From: Bacteroidales bacterium
GTDB taxonomy: Bacteria; Bacteroidota; Bacteroidia; Bacteroidales; UBA932
Direction: 5' to 3'
Length of the DNA: 30,552 bases
NCBI GenBank assembly: GCA_024401945.1
Contig: JAKSKC010000006.1
Span: forward strand, 1-30,552
The notes under the pieces were generated by a model that did no database searches, was not told where the DNA came from, and saw nothing but the letters and a program-made list of their open reading frames with translations. This document shows positions 15,708-23,123 of the stretch, piece after piece (within the stretch, counting starts at the first letter, position 1; each line of letters begins with the position of its first letter). The position numbers and the translations under genes were made by a program.

Positions 15708-17510
15708 ATGAAAAAAACTTTAGGAATTCTGCTCGCGTCCTTTACGCTGCTAACATCCTGCACCATAATACTTGATGACGGGATGTCCGACCCGCTCCGC
15801 GGCGTCGGAATGATGGAACTCAAGGTGAGTGTCCGGGAGGCAACCAGGTCAACTGACGCGGAGGACCTGCTCGGGAGCTCGAGGATTAAGATATACAACG
15901 GGGATTACTCCGGAATGGTAAGGGATTACCGTTTTGCCGAGATGCCGTCTGCAATATACCTTCCGTGCGGGAATTACAGGGTTGACGTCGTGGCCGGTGA
16001 GATGGCAAAGGACGATCCCTGCTATGCTTCCTGGGAAAGCAGGAGCTACAAGGGCTCCGAGCGTGTGAGCATCTCCGCCGGAAACGTTTCCGACGTATCC
16101 ATTCTCGCAGGAATCTACAATGTGGTGACAAAGGTGGATTTCGACCCGTCCGTAGGAACCCATTTCGAGGACGGGTACAGCTTCACCATCGGTCTGGACC
16201 AGAAGGATGAGGACAGAAGGCTGTCCTATACGGAGAATGAAAACGGCCGCAGGGCCTATTTCATCCCGGATGAGAAGAATCCTTCCCTGTACTGGGAGTT
16301 CAACGGGACCTCCAGGGCCAACGGTTCGACCTTCAGGAAATCAGGAAGGATTGACAACGTAAAGGGCGGAACACTCTATACGATGTCTCCGAAATTCACC
16401 GTTTCGGAAGGTGGTCTCACCCTCGTGCTCATCGAGGACGACGGAACGGATGTAAGCGACGACATAATCGTTTTCGAGCCTGTATCTACCGGACTTGTCC
16501 CTTCTGCTGCGTATGAGATATGGGCCGCTCACATGACTGTCCACGCCGAAGTGGATGAAAGCGAATATCCCGATCCGTCGGCCATCCGTTTCGAGTACGC
16601 CGGCACTGACGCCCGGTGGACATCCGTCCCTGCGGAGCGTTCCGCCGACGGAGGCTATTACGCGGTCATAAGGGGCCTTGAAGCGGAGACGGAATACAGC
16701 TACCGCCTCGTTATTGCCGATGAGGTGATAGGCACCCCGATGACTGTAGTCACTGACAGTGCGGAGCAGCTCCCTAACAATGATCTCGAATATGTTTCCA
16801 ACACCAGCGGCTGGGATGAATTCTACGATCCGAACTCATCCGATCCGCTTATAAAGTACAAGTTCTGGGATACCGGAAGTTCGGCGTCGGCCTCCGTTCT
16901 CTCCAGTGCCGCCATCTGTTATTCCGACACCGATGTCCCTGCCGGCATAGGCTCCACGAGGTCTGCACGCCTGCAGTCCAAGTATGTCGTGGTGAAGTTC
17001 GCTGCGGGAAATCTCTTCACAGGGGAATTCGCCGGACTGAGCGGGATGAACGGAAAGGTGAACTTCGGCCGTCCTTGGACCGCAAGACCTACGGCCATCC
17101 GATTCTGGTACAAATACAAGGGAGGTACCGTTGATTATGCGCCGAGCGGTTCCCCGATATCAAAGGGAGACCAGGACAGGTTCTTCGTGAAAGTGGCCCT
17201 CGGAAACTGGGATTATACAAAATACGGCGGATCGGCATCCTGCCCGCTCCAGGTGAATACCGGGGACAAGTCAACCTTCTGGGATATAGAGAACATTGCG
17301 GGTACCATAGCCTATGCTGACCTGTGGGAAAGCGCCGGGACCGGAAATGCGCAGTGGAAGCAGGTTACTCTTCGTCTTGACTACAAGAGCGAGGTTACAA
17401 TGCCTACGCATATCATCGTGTCCTGTGCGGCGTCCGGATACGGAGATTATTTCGCAGGATGCTCAAGCAGTGCACTTTACGTTGATAAATTCGAACTGAT
17501 ATATGACTAG
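15708..17510 (+). CDS. DUF4493 + PCMD domain lipoprotein
   Basis: The 600-residue product has a lipoprotein signal with Cys18 (LLTSC). Residues ~20-240 are DUF4493-like (GVGMMELKVSVREATRS, SAIYLPCGNYRVDVVAGE, VSISAGNVSDVSILAGIYNVVTKV). Residues ~255-350 look like a fibronectin/Ig-type module (IRFEYAGTDARWTSVP, GLEAETEYSYRLV). Residues ~354-600 match the PCMD domain (putative carbohydrate metabolism domain): LPNNDLEYVS, KFWDTG, KYVVVKFAAGNLFTGEFAG, NFGRPWTARPTAIRFWYKYKGG, HIIVSCAASGYGDYFAG, LYVDKFEL. PCMD is a beta-sandwich thought to bind carbohydrate; no catalytic function is established. A GTG at 15693 is rejected in favour of the MKKT start. The gene end overlaps the next start by 8 bases. 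Confidence 0.82.
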   Translation: MKKTLGILLASFTLLTSCTIILDDGMSDPLRGVGMMELKVSVREATRSTDAEDLLGSSRIKIYNGDYSGMVRDYRFAEMPSAIYLPCGNYRVDVVAGEMAKDDPCYASWESRSYKGSERVSISAGNVSDVSILAGIYNVVTKVDFDPSVGTHFEDGYSFTIGLDQKDEDRRLSYTENENGRRAYFIPDEKNPSLYWEFNGTSRANGSTFRKSGRIDNVKGGTLYTMSPKFTVSEGGLTLVLIEDDGTDVSDDIIVFEPVSTGLVPSAAYEIWAAHMTVHAEVDESEYPDPSAIRFEYAGTDARWTSVPAERSADGGYYAVIRGLEAETEYSYRLVIADEVIGTPMTVVTDSAEQLPNNDLEYVSNTSGWDEFYDPNSSDPLIKYKFWDTGSSASASVLSSAAICYSDTDVPAGIGSTRSARLQSKYVVVKFAAGNLFTGEFAGLSGMNGKVNFGRPWTARPTAIRFWYKYKGGTVDYAPSGSPISKGDQDRFFVKVALGNWDYTKYGGSASCPLQVNTGDKSTFWDIENIAGTIAYADLWESAGTGNAQWKQVTLRLDYKSEVTMPTHIIVSCAASGYGDYFAGCSSSALYVDKFELIYD

Positions 17511-18246
17511 ACGGATCATAGCTTCAGCTGCAGCGCTCCTTGTCTGCCTTCTCCCGGCGTCCGCCGGGAATCCCGAAAGGGGAGTGGCCAGTCTGGGCAG
17601 GAGCGAAAACCCTTTCATTGAAAAGGGTTCCTGGATGCTTGGCGGAACCGTCTCGGCTTCCAGTTTCGATTCAAAGGACCTTAACGTCGCCGTGGTGAGG
17701 GATGCTGACACCCGCGGACTTTCATTCGGCGTACAGCCGGATTTTCTTTATGCCATTACCGATGATTTCGCCCTCGGAGTGTCCGGCATCTACAGACGGG
17801 GCCTCACCTCCCTCGAATCAGTTGCCGTGGCGGCCGGAGAGACCTCGCTTGACATCAAGGATTTCAATTCGATCAGCCAGAAGTACGGAGCTGCGCTCTT
17901 CTGCCGCAAATATTTCCCTCTGGGACACAGCGGCCGCTTTGCGATACACATAGACGGTGAAGCCAGCTTCACCGGCGGTGACGGAAAGATAAGCTGCCGC
18001 AAGGACGGCCAGATCGCCGGCACCTACGAGAAGTCCTTCGATCTCGGCGTTTACCTGAATCCCGGTCTGTCCGCCTTCATAACACCTCATCTCGTGATCA
18101 GCGCCGGGGTAGGGCTTGCAGGCGTGGGATACAGCTGGGTGGACCAGATACACAACCAGGTGGCCACCGGCGCCAGAAACGGTTTCTCAGCATCTTTCAT
18201 TATCAACCCGCTTGCACTTTCCGTGGGCGTTTACTACTGTTTCTAG
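17503..18246 (+). CDS. Small outer-membrane beta-barrel protein, copy 1
   Basis: The 247-residue product has a cleavable signal peptide (about residues 1-21, ending PASAG), alternating hydrophobic strands throughout, and a C-terminal aromatic residue (SVGVYYCF) as expected for BAM-assembled barrels. I do not recognise a named family. It is clearly related to the next gene: both contain SLDIKDF followed by a YGA.L..R.YF pattern and an FIEKGSW/VIEKGEM segment after the signal peptide. The start overlaps the PCMD lipoprotein's stop by 8 bases, so they are co-translated. It may be the membrane anchor or transport partner of the surface lipoproteins in this operon, an inference from position only. 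Confidence 0.75.
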   Translation: MTRRIIASAAALLVCLLPASAGNPERGVASLGRSENPFIEKGSWMLGGTVSASSFDSKDLNVAVVRDADTRGLSFGVQPDFLYAITDDFALGVSGIYRRGLTSLESVAVAAGETSLDIKDFNSISQKYGAALFCRKYFPLGHSGRFAIHIDGEASFTGGDGKISCRKDGQIAGTYEKSFDLGVYLNPGLSAFITPHLVISAGVGLAGVGYSWVDQIHNQVATGARNGFSASFIINPLALSVGVYYCF

Positions 18247-18249
18247 AAA

Positions 18250-18942
18250 ATGAAGAGGATTATAATGCATATTCTTCCTGCGGCCCTGATGCTTGCGACG
18301 GCCGTCTGCGCATCCGCCCGCGGAAACAAGGAGTTCAAGACGCACACTGTTATAGAAAAGGGTGAGATGTCGGTAGGGGCCTCCGCGCTCTATGCCAATC
18401 TCAACAGTTCCAATTCGGAGTTCCTCCTGCTTGTGAACAACCTCGACGCCAGCGGAAAACTGTTCCGTATCTGTCCCCGTTTCTCATACGCGTACAAGGA
18501 CAATGCGGAGATAGGATTGAAAGCGGAATATATGAATGCCTCCCTTCTCGGAGACCTTCCTTCCCTCGATATCAAGGACTTCAGCGGCCGTCTGCAGTCA
18601 TACGGCGCATCCCTCCTGCACAGGAACTATTTCGGTCTGGAGAAGAGCGGTACCGTGGGTCTGTTCTGCGAATTCCGCCTGGGTTATATGCACAACCGTC
18701 TGGATACTGCGGTCAGCACGTACAGCACTGCCGATACGATGAAACTTACCTTCGCACCCGGTGTCATCCTTTTCATCCTCCCGTTCGCGGCCATCGAGGC
18801 ATCGGTCGGTCTGGCCGACGTTTCCTGCGCCTTTGTGCATTCGTATGCCCCCGGCGCCCCTGACGGATCCGCCCGCAATTTCTCCGGAGGTGTCAGCCTT
18901 AACATCCTCAACTGCGATTTTGGAATATCCTTTTATTTCTAG
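18250..18942 (+). CDS. Small outer-membrane beta-barrel protein, copy 2
   Basis: The 230-residue product has a signal peptide (about residues 1-24, ending CASARG), beta-strand patterns through the body and a C-terminal phenylalanine (GISFYF). It is a tandem paralogue of the gene at 17503: shared features are VIEKGEMSVGASALY, a FSYAYKDNAEIGLKAEYM strand pair, SLLGDLPSLDIKDF, SYGASLLHRNYFGLEKSG and a late GVSLNI strand. It lies 3 bases after copy 1 and 3 bases before the broken PCMD lipoprotein. Function unknown; an outer-membrane location is well supported, and pairing of each barrel with one PCMD lipoprotein is a plausible reading of the gene order. Confidence 0.75.
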   Translation: MKRIIMHILPAALMLATAVCASARGNKEFKTHTVIEKGEMSVGASALYANLNSSNSEFLLLVNNLDASGKLFRICPRFSYAYKDNAEIGLKAEYMNASLLGDLPSLDIKDFSGRLQSYGASLLHRNYFGLEKSGTVGLFCEFRLGYMHNRLDTAVSTYSTADTMKLTFAPGVILFILPFAAIEASVGLADVSCAFVHSYAPGAPDGSARNFSGGVSLNILNCDFGISFYF

Positions 18943-18945
18943 ACT

Positions 18946-20534
18946 ATGAGTTGCAGGAGATTCCCGGTACTGATACTTGCCGCAGCGCTGCTCGAGGGCT
19001 GCATCGTCAATGATATACCTTATCCCGTGATAGTCCCGGTCATCACTTCCGTCGATTGCCCGGACGCAGTCGCGGTGGACATAGACTCGCGCCTGAACAC
19101 CGTGAACATCGAGCTAGGGGAGAGCGCCAGGATGGATGCCGTACGGATTGACGATATCAGTTTCGACAACGCGATAACCCGGTGCGAGCCTCAGCTGAAG
19201 GGTGTCCTGGACCTTACCTCACCTGTATTCTTCAAACTGGAGACATATCAGGAATACGAATGGAAACTTACTGCGAGCCAGCATATCGAGAGATATTTCA
19301 CTGTAAAGGGACAGAGCGGGGCCAGCGCGATCGACGCCGCCAACCGCAGGGTGATAGTCAATATGCCGTCCACCGCCAGCCTCATCAATATGCAGGTGCT
19401 TTCCTGCAAACTGGGACCTGAGGGCATCACGAGCTATGATCCGGACCCGTCCACGCTGAAGGATTTCACTTCACCCGTCTCCATCTCGGTCAAGGCCCAC
19501 GGCGTCAGCGAGACCTGGACAGTCTTTGTAGAGCAGGTCGACGTGACCGTCACGATGCCTGGAGCAGGGTGGCCTGGGCTGCTGCAACCGGCATAGAAGG
19601 AAAGAATAACGGCTTCCGGTACAGGAAGTCCGGTGAAACCGAATGGACCGAACTGGACCCTTCGGAGATAATTGAGGAAGGAGGGGATTTCAGGGCGGAG
19701 ATAGACGGACTCGAACCTCTCACGAAATACGAGTGCCTCGCCTTCTGCGGGGATGAATCCACGGAGCCCGTAGAGTTCACAACCGAGGCCGAGCTTCAGC
19801 TTCCGAACTCCGGTTTCGAGATTTTCTCGCACGCCGAATCGAAGAACTATTATTCCTGGTTCGATGAGTCCGATCCCGAGGCCGGCAGCAAGTGGTGGGA
19901 TTCCGGGAATGCCGGGTCCACTATGGTGGGTGCCTCCGCATCCATCTGCGTGCCGGACACCTATGACAAGGCATCAGGAAACGCCTCGGCGTCCCTCATC
20001 TCCAAATATGTTGTCATAAAGTTCGCGGCCGGAAACCTGTTCAGCGGAAGTTTCGCCGGACTCGTGGGCACCAGCGGTGGAATCGTTGATTTCGGCCGTC
20101 CGTTCAGTCTGCGCCCGAGAAAACTCGTCCTGTCCCTCAAATACGACTGCGGCATCATAGACTGCATCGGAAGCTATCCGGATGACGACCCTGTGAAAAA
20201 GGGCGATCCCGACAGGGCCCAGGTATTCATCGCGCTTGGGGACTGGGATTACCGTGACTATGGCGGCACGCCTGACAGCCCGGTCCGCGTGAACACTACC
20301 AGAAAGGAGACTTTCTTCGACCCTGCCGGCAAGAATGTTATCGCTTACGGTACCTACATCACCGACAGCAGTACGGACGGATGGACAAGGGTCGAGATTC
20401 CGCTCGTCTATACCTCCACCTCGCGCAGACCGAGCCATATCATCATCTCCTGCGCTGCAAGCATGCTGGGCGATTATTTTACCGGCTCCTCAAAGAGTGT
20501 CCTCCATATCGACGACCTCATACTTGAATATTAG
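18946..20534 (+). pseudogene. PCMD-domain lipoprotein interrupted by a one-base frameshift
   Basis: Two frames together encode one PCMD lipoprotein of about 529 residues. The first (from 18946) has a lipoprotein signal with Cys19 (LLEGC) and Ig-like sheets (~25-200) up to WTVFVEQVDVTVT, then runs off family and stops at 19596. The second carries DAWSRVAWAAATGIEG, an FN3-like segment and a complete PCMD domain (LPNSGFEIFS, KYVVIKFAAGNLFSGSFAG, FGRPFSLRP, HIIISCAASMLGDYF, LHIDDLILEY), ending at 20534. Adding one base at about 19554 (ACGATG to ACGGATG) joins the two seamlessly. No slippery heptamer is visible. It may be a true mutation, phase-variable state or sequence error; if translated as is, only the truncated 216-residue lipoprotein is made. 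Confidence 0.8.
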
Positions 20535-20542
20535 TTTGAAAT

Positions 20543-21457
20543 ATGAAAGCTGATACATTTACCATCCCTTCGGGAGCCGACTCGCTTCCGCTTTCGACTG
20601 CAATTACAAGACCCGGGGGGACTCCCAGGGGTATAGTCCAGATTGTCCACGGGATGATCGAGCACAAGGAACGCTATTATCCCTTGATGGAATGGCTTTC
20701 CTCCCACGGTTATGCCTGCATCATAAGTGACATCCGCGGGCACGGGGCGTCGGTCCTCAGCGGAGATGACCTGGGGTATCCCGGGGACAACGGCTGGCTC
20801 GCGGCTGTGGAGGACGTCAGGACAGTCGGCGACCGGGCGAGGAATGAGTTCGGGAAGCTCCCGTTCACACTTATCGGTCACAGTATGGGTTCGCTTGTGG
20901 TCAGGTCCTACCTCAAACGTTATGACGACACAATAGACCGGCTCATTGTCTGCGGTTCTCCGTCTGACAATCCTGCGAAAGGGGTGGGGAAGGCTCTGGC
21001 AAAGGCCATCCAGTCAATCAAAGGACCGCGGCACAGGTCAATGCTGCTTCAGAAGATCAGCTTCGCAGGATACAACAAGGCATTCAAGGCCGACGGATAC
21101 GGACGTGCCTGGGTTTGCTCGGACCCTGAAATCCTCAGGGAATATCACAGCGACCCGCTCTGCAGTTTCACCTTTACGGTCAACGGCTTCATCAACCTGT
21201 TCGAACTGATGTCCGACTGCTATTCCGGTGAGGGATGGAAACTTGGAAAAGCGGACCTTCCGATCCGCTTCATATCCGGTGCGCTGGATCCTTGCCGCGG
21301 CTCGGACGAACAATGGATTGCAGCTATGGACTTCCTCTCGGGGCTCGGCTATACCGATGTGAGCGGCAGGCTCTACAAGGGTATGCGCCACGAAATTCTC
21401 AACGAGAAGGACAAACTTACGGTTTGGAACGATATCCTGAAGGAAATCAGCGGATAG
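20543..21457 (+). CDS. Alpha/beta hydrolase, serine aminopeptidase / monoacylglycerol lipase type
   Basis: The 304-residue product has the alpha/beta-hydrolase signatures in order: oxyanion HGMIEH (36-41), DIRGHGAS (63-70), the nucleophile elbow GHSMGS with Ser114, SGALDPC near residue 250 for the acid, and MRHEILNE near 280 for the histidine. This is the Hydrolase_4 pattern of lysophospholipases and monoglyceride lipases. There is no signal peptide, so it acts in the cytoplasm, on an unknown ester. It starts 8 bases after the PCMD pseudogene and is probably the last gene of the operon, though it may be an unrelated passenger. Its 3' end overlaps the convergent esterase by 11 bases. Confidence 0.88.
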   Translation: MKADTFTIPSGADSLPLSTAITRPGGTPRGIVQIVHGMIEHKERYYPLMEWLSSHGYACIISDIRGHGASVLSGDDLGYPGDNGWLAAVEDVRTVGDRARNEFGKLPFTLIGHSMGSLVVRSYLKRYDDTIDRLIVCGSPSDNPAKGVGKALAKAIQSIKGPRHRSMLLQKISFAGYNKAFKADGYGRAWVCSDPEILREYHSDPLCSFTFTVNGFINLFELMSDCYSGEGWKLGKADLPIRFISGALDPCRGSDEQWIAAMDFLSGLGYTDVSGRLYKGMRHEILNEKDKLTVWNDILKEISG

Positions 21458-23006
21458 CCTGCCTGCTATAGAATCTTTCCAGGGTGCGGTAGGCGTTCTC
21501 CCTCTGCGCCGAGGCCGTTTCGGCGGTTTCCACGTCAATCTGCATTACCGGCGCTTCATCAAGCTTGCCGTTTATAGGAGTCCACTTCGGAAGACCGTCT
21601 CCGTTCGGGTTGCCGCTCTTGCAGAAATTGGCGTAGTAGCCCAGGAATACATTTGAGATCAGGTAGTCCTCTTCCTGCCAGTCGTACAGCGGGTTGGTGT
21701 CAAGGTTGCCCATGGCATATTCAATGTCAGCTGAGTGAACGGCTCCCGGCGTGGCGGCGCCATCCCGGGCTGCTCCGATGTGCGCTGGCCTCGTGTGGTT
21801 GAACCTGTAGCGGTAAACCGCCTGTGAACTTGTCCTGGCGTGGTAGTCACAGAGTTTCCAGGTAGGGTATCCGGTGAAGAGGTCCCCGGCCAGGGTGAAG
21901 CCCTTGTCCGACATTACGTCGGCATCCTCCAGTATCCCGTAGGCCTCGAAAATCTCCTCGGTCATTTCACCGAAGGTGCTTCTGAGCTGCTCCTTGTATC
22001 CTTCGACGGTCGGCACAGCCGGGACGCCCTCAAGTGAGTTCCAGCCTGCGAGAAGGGGCACGTCCGCCTGCAGGCCCTTCGCGAACACCGAATCGGTGCT
22101 TTCCGTCAGGAGGTATCCGTCAAGCACAATCTGTGACATACCTGCAGGAGGGAAGAGATCCTGAAGCTCATCCGCGGAAAGTGCCCGCGCGTCCGCTATG
22201 CCTGCCAGACCCTTGCTTTCGAGAAGGACTGCACCTGCATTTTCGGCATCAGCCAACGCCGCGGCCCGGCGGGGCATAAGTTCGGCACCCGAGGAGAGGA
22301 TTGCGCCGGCAATGTTTTCCCTGCTCAATGGAGAGGCCATAAGGATGGATACTGAGAACGATCCGGCGGATTCTCCGGCAATCGTGATACGCTCAGGGTC
22401 GCCTCCGAACGCCCCTATGTTCTCCTTAACCCAGTTGATGGCGGCGACCTGGTCCAGGAAACCGTAGTTCCCGCTGGCTCCGTACGGTGATTCGGCTGAC
22501 AGTTCAGGATGGGCGAAGAACCCGAACACGCCCTCACGGTAGTTCGCTGTGACCGCTATCACTCCCTCGCGGGAAATAGCTGCACCGTCGTATCTCGGTT
22601 CCGATGCGGAACCGGCGATGAGTCCTCCTCCGTTGAAATAGATAAGAACCGGGAGCCTGTCGGCGGATGTGCGCGCATTCGTCCAGACGTTAAGATAGAG
22701 GCAGTCCTCGCTCTTCGACCCTCCCCGGAAAATCATATCCCTGTAGATGACAGGCTGCATGGGGTCGTTCCCGAAGGATTTGGTCTCCAGTACTCCGTCC
22801 CAGTGCCTGACCGGCTGGGGCGCCTTCCACCTCAGTTCCCCCACCGGTGCCTGCGCGAACGGTATGCCAAGGAAGGCCTTGACCCCGTTATTCTGTTCAA
22901 TGCCTTCTACGATGCCGCAGGAGGTCCTTACCTTCACGCCCAGCTCCCCGGAGCAGGCCTGCAGGACCGCGATGACCAAAACGATGATAGAAAGATTCTT
23001 TTTCAT
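21447..23006 (-). CDS. Carboxylesterase type B family lipoprotein
   Basis: The 519-residue product has a lipoprotein signal with Cys18 (LQAC). The mature enzyme shows the family features: GIPFAQAPVGELRW (47-60), SEDCLYLNVW (99-108), oxyanion-hole NGGG (125-128), the nucleophile elbow AGESAGSFSV with Ser213, and a C-terminal histidine region (HSADIEYAMGNL) expected to hold the catalytic His. Such p-nitrobenzyl-esterase-like enzymes cleave esters of many kinds; in Bacteroidales some remove ester groups from glycans, but the substrate here is not readable from sequence. It begins about 59 bases after the terminator of the upstream minus-strand operon, with only a weak -7-like box (TATATTGG) seen. 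Confidence 0.9.
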   Translation of the reverse strand: MKKNLSIIVLVIAVLQACSGELGVKVRTSCGIVEGIEQNNGVKAFLGIPFAQAPVGELRWKAPQPVRHWDGVLETKSFGNDPMQPVIYRDMIFRGGSKSEDCLYLNVWTNARTSADRLPVLIYFNGGGLIAGSASEPRYDGAAISREGVIAVTANYREGVFGFFAHPELSAESPYGASGNYGFLDQVAAINWVKENIGAFGGDPERITIAGESAGSFSVSILMASPLSRENIAGAILSSGAELMPRRAAALADAENAGAVLLESKGLAGIADARALSADELQDLFPPAGMSQIVLDGYLLTESTDSVFAKGLQADVPLLAGWNSLEGVPAVPTVEGYKEQLRSTFGEMTEEIFEAYGILEDADVMSDKGFTLAGDLFTGYPTWKLCDYHARTSSQAVYRYRFNHTRPAHIGAARDGAATPGAVHSADIEYAMGNLDTNPLYDWQEEDYLISNVFLGYYANFCKSGNPNGDGLPKWTPINGKLDEAPVMQIDVETAETASAQRENAYRTLERFYSRQAIR

Positions 23007-23064
23007 GGGATATGGTTTTTAAACTCCACCAATATACGAATAAGATTGCACATATTATATAAAA

Positions 23065-23092
23065 CAGCCGCGGTCCTGATGGACTGCGGCTG
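23065..23092. terminator. Intrinsic terminator of the coiled-coil surface operon
   Basis: A 12-base-pair stem with one G-T wobble (CAGCCGCGGTCC at 23065-23076 with GGACTGCGGCTG at 23081-23092) closes a TGAT loop. On the minus strand it is followed by TTTTATATAAT, a typical U-rich tail. It lies 32 bases after the stop of the 1428-residue protein gene and before the esterase start. Confidence 0.88.
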
Positions 23093-23123
23093 AATGCATT
23101 ATGCGTTGGGAAACGGGGTCCCG

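Noticed and set aside
19540..19600. Programmed ribosomal frameshift in the PCMD lipoprotein
   Set aside because: No slippery heptamer, A-run or downstream hairpin was seen near 19554; a plain one-base loss is simpler.
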